64,000 nt of DNA from an uncultured Ruminococcus sp. (lineage in GTDB: Bacteria; Bacillota; Clostridia; Oscillospirales; Acutalibacteraceae), in contig UQCF01000011.1 of the NCBI GenBank assembly GCA_900539465.1, forward strand, positions 19,708-83,707, given 5' to 3'. A model generated the notes under the pieces. It saw nothing but the letters and a program-made list of their open reading frames with translations. It did no database searches and was not told the origin of the DNA. Below are positions 9,068 to 17,351 of this stretch, piece after piece. Within the stretch, counting starts at the first letter, position 1. Every line of letters starts with the position of its first letter. Position numbers and translations under genes: made by a program.

Positions 9068-9096
9068 TTGACAAGCACTGCGTTTTTTAGTTTAAT
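9068..9096 (+). promoter_or_regulatory. Sigma-A-like promoter for the papain-like protease, with flanking inverted repeats
   Basis: TTGACA at 9068-9073 and TTTAAT at 9091-9096 with a 17-base spacer, 44 bases before the protease ATG. A 6-bp inverted repeat (TTAAGG-N6-CCTTAA, 9042-9059) lies just upstream of the -35 element. A second (TAGGTA-AAAA-TACCTA, 9102-9117) covers the expected transcription start. Either could be an operator; this is inference only. Confidence 0.7.
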
Positions 9097-9139
9097 AAAG
9101 ATAGGTAAAAATACCTAAATCTTGTCAGCGGAGGTTGTT

Positions 9140-11902
9140 ATGAAAATCACATCTAAAATTACCGCCGTGGTTTTGTCGGCAGTTATGTTGCTGCCGCTTG
9201 CACAGCCACTCTCTTTTGCGGCGGAAAAACCTCAAATTGTTCAGTACAACTTAATAGTTGAAGACAACGGTATGTCTACCCATTGGGAGGACGAGGACGG
9301 AAACATTGTTGACCTTTACGGCAGCTCATATGCCCCTGCCGCCAGACGTGCAAACGCAAGGAGCGGCGCTTACGATATTCCGTCAAGCTATGACGCGAGA
9401 ACGGACGGTCTGGTTACCTCTGTTAAAGACCAGGGTTTTGACGGGTCATGCTGGGCTTTTGCCGCAACCTCATGCGTTGAAAGCTCAATTATAAAATCCG
9501 GACTTGCAGACAACACTGTTGACCTTTCCGAGGGCCATCTGCTCTGGTTTGCCAAAAATAACCTGACAACAGACACCTCAGACCGCACCTACGGCGACGG
9601 AGAGAACAGCGACCTTAACACCGCGCGCAAAATCGGCGGAACCTGGATGGATTCGGTAAGCACTTATGCAAGAGGCTCCGGCCCCGTGTATGATGCCGAC
9701 TATCCCTACTCTGTCGGCACATGGCCGGACAGTGACAGATACAGCGCCGAATTTCGCCTGACGGACTGCTCGCTTATTAAAAACGAGGCAGCCAACATAA
9801 GCCAAATCAAAAGAGCAATTATGGATAACGGCTCCGTTAAAACGAGCTACTACAACCATACATACTATTATAATGTGACAGATACCGCGTCGTCATATTA
9901 CTACCCCGGCGCAACAGAAACAAACCACGACGTTGCAATAGTCGGCTGGGACGATAATTATTCAAAAGAAAACTTCCGCTCGGATTATCGCCCGTCAAGC
10001 GACGGTGCATGGCTTGTTAAAAACAGCTGGGGCGATGATATTCTGCTCAAGGACGGGTATTTTTGGATGTCTTATGAAGAGCCCGAAATCACCGATTTTT
10101 CATATTATCAGGCTTCTGCCAAGTCAACCTATGACAATACTTATCAATATGACGGCTTAGGCTCTTACAGCGCAATTTCTTATCTCGGCAGAACCACGAT
10201 TTACGGTGCAAACGTATTCACCGCAGACGGCCACGAAAACCTTAACTATGTAGGTTTTTATAACACGAGAACCTATATGTCATATGAAATCAACATATAT
10301 AAGCTCTCCTCCAAAACAGACCTGCCGACCTCCGGCACTCTTGTTTCTACCGTAAAAGGCGGAGAAAAATACTACGGCTACCACACCGCAAAGCTCCCCG
10401 AACCTGTTGAAGTTCATGAGGGTGACGTGTTCTCGGTGGTGATTTGCATAAATGCAATATATGACGAAAAGGCATCTATCGCAACAGAGGGAACCATGTA
10501 TGACACCGCTTTTAACAAATACGAAAGCTATATCAGCATGGACGGAAAGACATGGGACTATGTTGCACCCGACAGCGGATATTTTAAAACCGCAGGCAAC
10601 GTATGCCTCAAGGTTATGTCGAGTAACATAACCGAATGTAAGCACGAATACACAAAAACGGTTGTTCCCGCAACCTGCACGACCGACGGATACACTCTCT
10701 ACACCTGCACAAAGTGCAGCCACAGCTACCAATCAGACCCCGTGACCGCCACGGGTCACACACCTGTGGTTGACGCGGGCTACCCGGCAACCTGCACAAG
10801 CGTCGGCTACACCGACGGCTCTTACTGCTCGGTATGTAAAGAGGTTTTGAGCAAAAAAACCGAAATACCCATGCTGGAGCCGGAGTGGAGCGAATGGTTC
10901 CACGTTGACGTCAACGGCACCGACATGAGAACCTGCCTCAACTGCTACGGCGATGCCGAGGGGCATAAACAAACAAGAGCCTGCGAGTGCAAATATACTG
11001 TTGAAATTTATTATAACAACGCGCTTTATTCCTCCAAGGTTTTGTCTCTTAACGATTATTTCGATGCGGATTCCTACTCCATTCCGGTAAAAGAAAGGCC
11101 GGCCGATAAAATCGCGGGCTACAAAACGGTTTTGATTCCCGACGAAAACAATCCCGTGAAAGAGGACGGTGCGGTCTTGCGCTACACTGCCGCGTTTGTT
11201 TTGACGGATAGCGCAAACGCCGGCTTCACCGGCATAAAGGTTCGCGATTCAAAGAGCAGCGAAAGCGAAAAGACCTATCCCCTCTCCTCTTGGGAGCAGA
11301 CAATCAAAATTTCTGCCGCCGGCAGTGATTTCCTTTACTGGACGGACGAATACGGCAACATAGTCAGCACTTATAAAAACTACTCTTTTGTTGCGGTTAA
11401 AAACACCGTTCTCACCGCCGTTTACGGCGCATCCGGCACAGACAACAAGGCATATATAAAAACAAACCTTGCCGAGCTTGGCGACGACGGCTCGCTCACC
11501 TTCTGGTCTGAACGCTGCGTGAACTACGGCAAATACGACATTCTCAGCCACGGCATAATATTTGCAAAATCGGGCGACCTTGCCTCAACGGACTACAACA
11601 ACCTTTACAACAATTTTGTATGCGCCAGCGGCAACAGCAAAATTCTTGTTCAGAACAAAGAAGTTCCCGACAGCCAAAAAACAGCAAAGTGCTACGGAAT
11701 GTATACGGTTTCTCTACCGCAAAAATATATTGGCTCAAGCGATACCTGGTTTGCAAGGTCCTATGTTCAGGTTCTTAACAAAGAAACAGGCGAGGTCGAG
11801 TATCACTACGGCGATATAGTCGAATATAACACAGCGTCAAGAGCCTTCACAAGAAGAACAGATGTCAAAAACGACAACCTGCTTGTTGTAACATCTGCAT
11901 AA
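9140..11902 (+). CDS. Secreted papain-like (C1) cysteine protease with CxxC modules
   Basis: A 920-residue protein from the ATG at 9140, chosen because GGAGG at 9130-9134 fits it and the signal peptide then starts correctly (MKITSKITAV ... SFAA). The catalytic domain spans about residues 80-310: Gln98 in KDQG, nucleophile Cys104 in GSCWAF, His263 in TNHDVAIVGW and Asn295 in KNSWG. All four papain active-site residues are therefore present. A beta-rich domain like the lectin-like domain attached to clostridial C1 peptidases follows. Next come two about 40-residue modules with paired CxxC motifs (CTKC, CSVC) and repeated ATCTxxGY, then repeat-type domains to the C-terminus. No LPxTG or dockerin was seen. 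It is probably exported to degrade host or dietary protein. Confidence 0.88.
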   Translation: MKITSKITAVVLSAVMLLPLAQPLSFAAEKPQIVQYNLIVEDNGMSTHWEDEDGNIVDLYGSSYAPAARRANARSGAYDIPSSYDARTDGLVTSVKDQGFDGSCWAFAATSCVESSIIKSGLADNTVDLSEGHLLWFAKNNLTTDTSDRTYGDGENSDLNTARKIGGTWMDSVSTYARGSGPVYDADYPYSVGTWPDSDRYSAEFRLTDCSLIKNEAANISQIKRAIMDNGSVKTSYYNHTYYYNVTDTASSYYYPGATETNHDVAIVGWDDNYSKENFRSDYRPSSDGAWLVKNSWGDDILLKDGYFWMSYEEPEITDFSYYQASAKSTYDNTYQYDGLGSYSAISYLGRTTIYGANVFTADGHENLNYVGFYNTRTYMSYEINIYKLSSKTDLPTSGTLVSTVKGGEKYYGYHTAKLPEPVEVHEGDVFSVVICINAIYDEKASIATEGTMYDTAFNKYESYISMDGKTWDYVAPDSGYFKTAGNVCLKVMSSNITECKHEYTKTVVPATCTTDGYTLYTCTKCSHSYQSDPVTATGHTPVVDAGYPATCTSVGYTDGSYCSVCKEVLSKKTEIPMLEPEWSEWFHVDVNGTDMRTCLNCYGDAEGHKQTRACECKYTVEIYYNNALYSSKVLSLNDYFDADSYSIPVKERPADKIAGYKTVLIPDENNPVKEDGAVLRYTAAFVLTDSANAGFTGIKVRDSKSSESEKTYPLSSWEQTIKISAAGSDFLYWTDEYGNIVSTYKNYSFVAVKNTVLTAVYGASGTDNKAYIKTNLAELGDDGSLTFWSERCVNYGKYDILSHGIIFAKSGDLASTDYNNLYNNFVCASGNSKILVQNKEVPDSQKTAKCYGMYTVSLPQKYIGSSDTWFARSYVQVLNKETGEVEYHYGDIVEYNTASRAFTRRTDVKNDNLLVVTSA

Positions 11903-11906
11903 GGTT

Positions 11907-12115
11907 AAGGGACTGTCGCATTTAGCGCAGACCAAAGAGTAAAAACATAAACAGGCTATAATTCATAAACGGTGATTTAAGAAGCTGCCGAATATGGATT
12001 ATAGCCTTATTTTTTATTTAACGGTAAAATATTTACTCTTTTAAGTGTCTTTTGCCCACTCGTGTTACAAAGAGGCAAAGAAAACGCTTTCTGCATCTAA
12101 ATGCGGCAGTCCCTT
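11907..12115. mobile_element. Nested inverted-repeat element (MITE-like), repeat copy B
   Basis: The outer arms 11907-11931 (AAGGGACTGTCGCATTTAG ...) and 12090-12115 are inverted copies with only a few differences over 25-26 bases. Inside lies a second inverted repeat (11953-11967 / 11993-12007) with the core AGGCTATAATTCATA. It has no coding capacity. Parts recur at other sites: the hairpin core at 7005, 40534 and 57162; the GCATTTAG module at 57098; and the 10-mer CACTTAAAAG at 12038-12047 (minus strand) and 57151-57160. The size, nesting and dispersal fit a miniature inverted-repeat element or a REP-like repeat. No target-site duplication was established. Confidence 0.6.
11953..12016 (+). 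terminator. Terminator-like hairpin downstream of the protease
   Basis: A 15-bp stem (11953-11967 with 11993-12007). Its single non-Watson-Crick position would be a U-G pair in the plus-strand RNA. A run of T follows (12008-12016). It would end transcripts of the protease gene 50 bases after its stop. Confidence 0.65.
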
Positions 12116-12294
12116 GTGTTTCCCGTGTAAATTTTCATAGGCGGTTGCGCGGGGGCTTTGGCTTTCGGAATCGCTAACGGCGGTGTATGACACACCGCCC
12201 TGCGGGCTGAGATACCGCTGTTCGATATGATTTCTCACGAAACATATCGTATGGCGGCACGTCCTTATGCATTTGCGCTGTGAGATTTTCAAAA
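12116..12294. other. Non-coding structured spacer
   Basis: No convincing gene is present. The stretch contains an 8-bp inverted repeat GGCGGTGT / ACACCGCC (about 12179-12199) and a 7-bp repeat CGATATG / CATATCG (about 12223-12249). It could be an extension of the neighbouring repeat element. I see no promoter or RNA family that I recognise. Confidence 0.4.
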
Positions 12295-12343
12295 GAAAAA
12301 AGCCCGAAATCGTTGATACATCAACAAAATCAAGGCTTTTTTC
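12295..12343 (-). terminator. Terminator of the tRNA-Gly transcript
   Basis: A perfect 10-bp stem, GGCTTTTTTC-type arms at 12334-12343 and 12295-12304, with an inner GTTGAT/ATCAAC hairpin. T-rich sequence follows in the minus direction. It lies just after the tRNA 3' end. Confidence 0.75.
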
Positions 12344-12345
12344 GC

Positions 12346-12420
<75 letters not shown>

Positions 12421-12448
12421 AAATAAGCCGCACACAGCGGCTTTATTT
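12421..12448 (-). terminator. Hairpin abutting the tRNA 5' end
   Basis: Arms AAATAAGCCGC (12421-12431) and GCGGCTTTATTT (12437-12448) form an 11-bp stem with one bulge and an ACACA loop. In the minus direction the stem ends exactly one base before the tRNA. It may be a leaky terminator, an RNase processing signal, or both. Confidence 0.55.
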
Positions 12449-12454
12449 TTGCTT

Positions 12455-13114
12455 TTATTTTTTATGGTTCTCTGCCGCCGCCTGAAGGCTCTGACGTGCC
12501 TTGCGGATTTCGGCAATATTGGCAGAGAGAACATCGTCGCTGTTTTTCATAATCTCGGTTACAAAGCGGTTTGTGGCAAGTCTTATGTTTGCGGACCACT
12601 CATTAGCGTCGTTCTTTATACTCTCGCCCTTGTTGGTGGCGTCTTTAAGTATGCCTGCCGCCTGCTCTTTGGCGTTTCTGATTATCTCCTCAGCATCGGC
12701 GGTTGCCTGTGAGCGGACTTTATCCGAATATTCCTGTGCCAAATGTGCAATCTCTGTTGACTCAACCATTCTGCGAGCCTGCTCTGTTGCGGCTGCAAGA
12801 GTTGATTTTGCGTTTGCATCGGCATTGTCGATTATTCCCTTTGCTCTCTCTTTTGCGGCACCGAGAATTTCATCGGACTGCTTTTGCGCGGTCGATGTTG
12901 CAACAGAAGCCTCGGTTGTTGCCTTTTTGATGATGCTGTTGTAGTGGTCTACTATCTCTTGTGCCTTTTCAATCTCAACAGGCAAATCAAGACGAATGTC
13001 CTTTATGTATGTGCGAATAGCATCAACATCAACAGCTATTTTTGATGAGAACGGTATGTTACTGCCGTTATCAAGCACCTCTTCGATAAGATCCAATGTT
13101 CCCTGGACGTTCAT
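12455..13114 (-). CDS. Coiled-coil protein, ATPase subunit E/DivIVA-like, unknown function
   Basis: A 219-residue protein, almost entirely alpha-helical and rich in Ala, Glu, Lys and Asp, with long heptad-like stretches (QKQSDEILGAAKERAKGI, TADAEEIIRNAKEQAAGI). It resembles an uncharacterised Clostridia family encoded near coaD, often loosely annotated as V-type ATPase subunit E-like or DivIVA-like. The N-terminal block (NVQGTLDLIEEVLDNG ... IPFSSKIAVDVDAI) is typical of that family. The ATG at 13114 is preferred over 13123 because AGGAAGG is too close to the latter. The gene begins right at the coaD stop. A role at the membrane or division site is a guess. Confidence 0.7.
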   Translation of the reverse strand: MNVQGTLDLIEEVLDNGSNIPFSSKIAVDVDAIRTYIKDIRLDLPVEIEKAQEIVDHYNSIIKKATTEASVATSTAQKQSDEILGAAKERAKGIIDNADANAKSTLAAATEQARRMVESTEIAHLAQEYSDKVRSQATADAEEIIRNAKEQAAGILKDATNKGESIKNDANEWSANIRLATNRFVTEIMKNSDDVLSANIAEIRKARQSLQAAAENHKK

Positions 13115-13115
13115 T

Positions 13116-13613
13116 TCAGCCATTCCTTCCTTTTAATCTTTCTACTATATCGTCGGCAATCTGCGGCGGTACAAATTTTGACATATCAATATTTGCGCCG
13201 AGCTCGCCTATTTGCTTAACCAAGCTTGAGGAGAGATACATATGCTCTGCCTCTGCCGTTATAAAAATGGTCTCAACCTCGGGATTTAACTGTTTGTTTG
13301 TGAGTGCCTGCTGAAATTCATCTTCAAAATCAGACACGGCTCTTAAGCCCTTAACTATTGCGACGGCGCCTTTTTCTCTCGCATAATCTGCAAGAAGTCC
13401 GCCGTAAAAATCAACGTCAACGTTTTCTATGTCTGCGGTGCAGCGCTTTATAAGCTCCACTCTCTCATCCACAGAAAAAAGACCCACAGGCTTGCGAAAG
13501 TTTGCCATAACAACAACTATGACCTTGTCAAACAGCCTTGAAGCTCTGCGGATTACCGCGAGGTGACCGTTGGTTATCGGGTCAAAGCTACCGGGGCAAA
13601 CTGCAATTTTCAT
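13116..13613 (-). CDS. coaD: Phosphopantetheine adenylyltransferase
   Basis: A 165-residue nucleotidyltransferase that converts 4'-phosphopantetheine and ATP to dephospho-CoA, the fourth step of coenzyme A synthesis. Hallmarks are the N-terminal CPGSFDPITNGHLAVI with the TxGH motif, KGLRAVSDFEDEFQQALTN, and the C-terminal MYLSSSLVKQIGELGANI carrying the SSxxVK pattern. The length is normal for the family. It overlaps the rsmD stop by one base, the usual rsmD-coaD pairing, so the two are translationally coupled. Confidence 0.96.
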   Translation of the reverse strand: MKIAVCPGSFDPITNGHLAVIRRASRLFDKVIVVVMANFRKPVGLFSVDERVELIKRCTADIENVDVDFYGGLLADYAREKGAVAIVKGLRAVSDFEDEFQQALTNKQLNPEVETIFITAEAEHMYLSSSLVKQIGELGANIDMSKFVPPQIADDIVERLKGRNG

Positions 13614-14158
13614 TATCTATCTTCCTTTTTGCGGTAAACGGTAAGCTCCGTTTTGCCGTATTTATATTTGCGATATACCGAGAATGCGCCGGCTTCCTGC
13701 GGCATCTCCTCACCGTAGGGGTGCTCGCAGATTATAACGCCGCCGTCATTCATTCTTTCGGCAACAAGCGGCAATGCAGACTGCAATATTCCTTTGGAAT
13801 AAGGCGGGTCCAAAAACGCAATGTCAAACTTGTTCTGTGAAGTCTTTAAGAACGTGAGCGAGTCTGTCTGAAGTACACAGGCGTTTGATTTAAGCCCTGT
13901 TTTTTGAAGGTTTTGCTTAACGCAGTTTATCGACTCTTTTGACGCGTCAATAAAATGAGCGTATGCGGCACCGCGGCTGAGTGCCTCTATGCCGAGCTGA
14001 CCCGAGCCTGCAAAAAGGTCAAGCACCTGCCTGCCCTCTATCTCAAACTGTATTATGCTGAACATTGCCTCTTTAACTCTGTCGGTGGTGGGGCGCACAT
14101 CCTCACCCGGAAGAGTCAAAAGACTTCTGCCTCTTGCAGAACCGGTAATAACCCTCAT
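13613..14158 (-). CDS. rsmD: 16S rRNA (guanine-966 N2) methyltransferase
   Basis: A 181-residue SAM-dependent methyltransferase of the RsmD family. It has an N-terminal MRVITGSARGR, the PTTDRVKEAMFSI block, SAM-binding VLDLFAGSGQLGIEALSRGA, and the catalytic motif DPPYSKG typical of N2-guanine methylation. It modifies 16S rRNA in the 30S head. The ATG at 14158 is chosen because GGAGG lies five bases upstream; a TTG four codons earlier overlaps that SD. It follows uvrC by about 60 bases and couples to coaD. Confidence 0.94.
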   Translation of the reverse strand: MRVITGSARGRSLLTLPGEDVRPTTDRVKEAMFSIIQFEIEGRQVLDLFAGSGQLGIEALSRGAAYAHFIDASKESINCVKQNLQKTGLKSNACVLQTDSLTFLKTSQNKFDIAFLDPPYSKGILQSALPLVAERMNDGGVIICEHPYGEEMPQEAGAFSVYRKYKYGKTELTVYRKKEDR

Positions 14159-14216
14159 ATGATCCTCCAAAATAGATCTTCTGTCCTTATATTATCGCAC
14201 ACAGGGCGCATATTTG

Positions 14217-16052
14217 TCAATTGCTTTTGTGAAAATGCTCATAAATTTTGGCGGCGTTGACCTTGCTGATGCCGTCTGCTTTGCAAAGCTCTTCTACACT
14301 CGCGTTTTTAATTGCGGTGACGGTTTTAAATGTCTTTAAAAGTGAGCGGCACTTCTTTTCGCCTATGCCGTCTATTGCGGTTATTGAGCTGCTAAGAGCC
14401 GAATTTTTATGCTTTGTTCTGTGATATGCAACAGAGAAGCGGTGAACCTCCTCCTGTATGCTTGAAACAAGCGTAAACGCTCTGCGCTTTGAATTTATCG
14501 CTATCTCTCCGCCGCCCGTTGATATGGCGCGTGTTCTGTGGCTTGAATCTTTAACCATGCCGAACACGGGTATGTCATAACCGAAAGCGTCGATAATCGG
14601 CTTCACCGCGTTGACCTGACCCATGCCGCCGTCAAGAAGAATTAAATCGGGCAATCTGCCGAAGCCCTCGCCGCTGTCTTTATTCTCTTCATATTCGTTG
14701 AGCCTTCGCGATATGACCTCTGCCATTGAGGCATAATCATCCTGACCCGAAAAGCCCTTTATGCCGAAGCGGCGGTAGCCTTTTTTATAAGGTCTGCCGT
14801 TTTTAAACACCACCATGCCCGCAACATTGTCACTGCCTGCGGTGTGAGAAATATCGTATGACTCTATAAACACGGGTGGCTTTGAAAGCCCCAAAAGCTT
14901 TGAGAGCTCATCGAGCGCAGCGGTCACTCCGCCGGTTCTGCCCATGCTCTGCGCCAGTTTTTCGGCGGCGTTGCTGCGGCACATATCAACTGTTTCTGCG
15001 CTCTTGCCCTTTTGCGGAATAAAAATTTCAACCTTTTTGCCCGCAAGGGAGCTTAGCCACTGCTGCAAAAGCTCTTCGTCGGCTATTTCGCCGTCAAGCA
15101 GCACCTGCGAGGGCACCTGTGCGCCCTCTGAATAAAACCTGCTTATCAGCTCGCTTCTTGCCGACGGCAAATCCTCAAAAAACGGCAGAATATAATATTT
15201 ACTCTGCGTGAGCCTGCCGCCGTTAAAGCGCAAAACGCAAAGGCAGGATTTATCCTCGGTCTGCGAGAGAGCAAACACGTCTTTCGGTCTGCCGTCTGTG
15301 CCGACGACCTTTTGCTTTTCAGCTGTCTTTTCTATTGAACGAATTTTATCTCTGAACTTTGCGGCGCGCTCAAAATCAAGATTTTCAGCCGCATCGTTCA
15401 TCTTTTGGCGCAGCTCGGCAATTATATCTCTGCTGTCGCCCTGCAAAAATTTAAGAGCTTCGTCCACAGCTTCGTTGTATTCGCCGCACTTGACCTTGCC
15501 GCTGCACGGTGCCATGCACTGCTTGATATAATAATTCAAACACGGGCGTTCCTTGCCAATGTCCTTTGGGAAGACCTTGCCGCAGCGCGGAAGCATAAAT
15601 ATTTTAAGTGCCTCGTCAACAGAGCTTTTTACGCTGAATGAGCCGGTGTAAGGTCCTATATACTTCGCGTTGTCATTCTCTTTTTGAAGCACCGCAGAAA
15701 TCTTAGGCCAATCCCCTTTGGTGACTTTTATATAGCTGTATCCCTTATCGTCTTTTAAAAGTATGTTATATTTGGGGCTGTGCTGTTTTATAAGACTGCA
15801 CTCAAGCACAAGAGCCTCAAACTCGCTGTCGGTCAAAATATAGTCAAAATCGTTGACGTTCTCGACCATTTTGCGAACCTTTGCGGTGTGGTTGTGCTGT
15901 GAGCCGAAGTATGAGCTGACCCTGTTTTTAAGTTTTTTGGCTTTGCCGACATAGATAATATCATTCTTGTCGTTTTTCATCAGATAAACACCGGGTGTGA
16001 GCGGCAGAGCCATGGCTTTTCTTCTCAGTTCCTGAATTGTGATAAAGGCCAC
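14217..16052 (-). CDS. uvrC: Excinuclease ABC subunit C
   Basis: A 611-residue nucleotide-excision-repair nuclease that makes both incisions around a lesion bound by UvrA/UvrB. Domains in order: GIY-YIG nuclease (TPGVYLMKN ... IIYVGKAKKLKNRV), a cysteine-rich stretch (CLNYYIKQCMAPCSGKVKC), a UVR domain (LDFERAAKFRDKIRSIE), the RNase H-like C-terminal nuclease (ESYDISHTAGSDNVAGMVVF, LILLDGGMGQVNA) and a helix-hairpin-helix region (IDGIGEKKCRSLL). The start is uncertain. The GTG at 16052 overlaps the only good SD (GGAGG), an ATC at 16043 is ideally spaced, and an ATG lies at 16013 just before LPLTPGVY. Confidence 0.95.
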   Translation of the reverse strand: MAFITIQELRRKAMALPLTPGVYLMKNDKNDIIYVGKAKKLKNRVSSYFGSQHNHTAKVRKMVENVNDFDYILTDSEFEALVLECSLIKQHSPKYNILLKDDKGYSYIKVTKGDWPKISAVLQKENDNAKYIGPYTGSFSVKSSVDEALKIFMLPRCGKVFPKDIGKERPCLNYYIKQCMAPCSGKVKCGEYNEAVDEALKFLQGDSRDIIAELRQKMNDAAENLDFERAAKFRDKIRSIEKTAEKQKVVGTDGRPKDVFALSQTEDKSCLCVLRFNGGRLTQSKYYILPFFEDLPSARSELISRFYSEGAQVPSQVLLDGEIADEELLQQWLSSLAGKKVEIFIPQKGKSAETVDMCRSNAAEKLAQSMGRTGGVTAALDELSKLLGLSKPPVFIESYDISHTAGSDNVAGMVVFKNGRPYKKGYRRFGIKGFSGQDDYASMAEVISRRLNEYEENKDSGEGFGRLPDLILLDGGMGQVNAVKPIIDAFGYDIPVFGMVKDSSHRTRAISTGGGEIAINSKRRAFTLVSSIQEEVHRFSVAYHRTKHKNSALSSSITAIDGIGEKKCRSLLKTFKTVTAIKNASVEELCKADGISKVNAAKIYEHFHKSN

Positions 16053-16067
16053 CTCCGAATAACAGCA

Positions 16068-16122
16068 AAGCAGCTATAAAGATTTAAAAACAATGTTTTA
16101 TCTTTATAACTGCTTGTTTTTT
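16068..16122. terminator. 16-bp hairpin between ptsH and uvrC
   Basis: Arms AAGCAGCTATAAAGAT (16068-16083) and ATCTTTATAACTGCTT (16100-16115) pair at 15 of 16 positions; the odd position is a G-U pair only in minus-strand RNA. A T run follows on the plus side. It may separate ptsH from uvrC transcription. It shares the AGCTATAA core with the dispersed repeats but differs otherwise. Confidence 0.6.
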
Positions 16123-16146
16123 AAGACTTGTTTTTTGATTTGTGAA

Positions 16147-16410
16147 TTATTCTGCAAAGCCCGAGCTTACGAGCTTAACAAGCTCTTCGACTGCCTGCTC
16201 TTCATCCGAGCCGCCGGCGATAATGCGAATCTGTGTACCGCCCATTATGCCCAAAGAAAGTACGCCGAGCAAGCTTTTTGCGTTGACTCTTCTTTCGTCC
16301 TTCTCTACCCATATAGATGATTTGAACTCATTGGCTTTCTGAATGAAAAATGTTGCCGGGCGGGCGTGAAGACCCACCTGGTTCTGAATCACTACATCTT
16401 TAACATACAT
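16147..16410 (-). CDS. ptsH: HPr-family phosphocarrier protein
   Basis: An 87-residue HPr. In the phosphotransferase system HPr passes phosphate from enzyme I to sugar-specific EIIA; in Firmicutes its serine-phosphorylated form is the co-repressor of CcpA. The active-site histidine is present in GLHARPA, and the regulatory serine in NAKSLLGVLSLG, so this is HPr-like rather than the His-less paralogue Crh. The ATG at 16410 is preferred because GGAG lies nine bases upstream; a TTG five codons earlier overlaps that SD. It is monocistronic from the strong promoter at 16467-16494. No enzyme I gene is adjacent. Confidence 0.92.
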   Translation of the reverse strand: MYVKDVVIQNQVGLHARPATFFIQKANEFKSSIWVEKDERRVNAKSLLGVLSLGIMGGTQIRIIAGGSDEEQAVEELVKLVSSGFAE

Positions 16411-16466
16411 ACTTTTTATCTCCAATCAAAAATAAGTTTCATCATTTTTAAAAATCCTACTAACAT

Positions 16467-16494
16467 ATTATATCACAAAAGTTTTTCTCGTCAA
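16467..16494 (-). promoter_or_regulatory. Sigma-A promoter for ptsH
   Basis: On the minus strand TTGACG (16489-16494), a 16-base spacer, then a perfect TATAAT (16467-16472), 57 bases upstream of the ptsH ATG. The leftward 120 bases up to trmD hold only a weak 7-bp inverted repeat (16564-16570 / 16597-16603). Confidence 0.8.
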
Positions 16495-16613
16495 CGAAAA
16501 GAACGGGTCAAAAATATAATTCGGCGTGGATTCCAAATGTGATAATTTTATGAACAGCTCATTTGTGCAAAATAACAACGTCAAAAGCATTATTTGTTGC
16601 ACATTGCCTATTT

Positions 16614-17351
16614 TTAGTTATCTTTTTTTAATGAATCAAGAAACTTTTTGTCGTTTTTATTAAGCTCGGCAGAGCTTAGCATATCGGGTCTGCGCTCATA
16701 GGTTCGCTTCAAAGACTGCTCTCTGCGCCACTTTTCTATATTGCCGTGGTGACCGGAAAGAAGCACGTCCGGTACTTTGCCGCCGTGCCATTCGGGCGGG
16801 CGCGTGTACTGCGGATATTCCAGAAGAGAGGAATAGTGGCTCTCCTGCTCAAAAGCGTCGTTATTGGCGAGCACGCCCGGCAGCATTCTCGAAATTCCGT
16901 CCGCAAGTATCAGCGCAGGCAGTTCGCCGCCTGTTAAAACATAGTCGCCGACCGATATTTCTTCATCAACTATTTCGTCGATAATCCTTTGGTCTATGCC
17001 CTCATAGTGGCCGCAGAGTATTGCAACATTGCTCTCTTTCGAGAGCTCTTTAAGCTTGTTTTGCGTGAGAGTTTTGCCCTGCGGAGACATATAAATGAGC
17101 CTCGGCCGTGTGCCGATTTCACCGCACAGGCTCTCAAAGCAATCAAAAATCGGCTGCGGCTGCATAATCATGCCCGTGCCGCCGCCGTACGGAGCGTCGT
17201 CAACCCTGTTGTGCTTATCTTTTGTGTAGTCTCTTATATTTATGCAATTTATTTCTACAAAACCGTTTTCACGCGCTCTGCCGATTATGCTTTCGCTCAA
17301 AACGCTTTCGCACATATCGGGGAAAAGGGTAAGTATATCAATTCTCATCAT
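16614..17351 (-). CDS. trmD: tRNA (guanine-37 N1) methyltransferase
   Basis: A 245-residue SPOUT methyltransferase that methylates G37 next to the anticodon and prevents frameshifting. It starts with MRIDILTLFPDM, contains DAPYGGGTGMIMQPQPI, LCGHYEGIDQRI and the knot motif EISVGDYVLTGGELPALILAD, and ends with the C-terminal helical domain. The ATG at 17351 has an AAAGGA SD at suitable distance. It overlaps the 3' end of rimM by 14 bases, so the two are coupled. It is the last gene of the SRP operon. Confidence 0.96.
   Translation of the reverse strand: MMRIDILTLFPDMCESVLSESIIGRARENGFVEINCINIRDYTKDKHNRVDDAPYGGGTGMIMQPQPIFDCFESLCGEIGTRPRLIYMSPQGKTLTQNKLKELSKESNVAILCGHYEGIDQRIIDEIVDEEISVGDYVLTGGELPALILADGISRMLPGVLANNDAFEQESHYSSLLEYPQYTRPPEWHGGKVPDVLLSGHHGNIEKWRREQSLKRTYERRPDMLSSAELNKNDKKFLDSLKKDN

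Noticed and set aside
16147..16410. Annotation as Crh (regulatory HPr paralogue)
   Set aside because: The active-site His in GLHARPA is present, which Crh lacks.
16564..16603. Inverted repeat TGTGCAA / TTGCACA after trmD as a terminator
   Set aside because: Only 7 bp with no T run in the minus direction; not enough to call.
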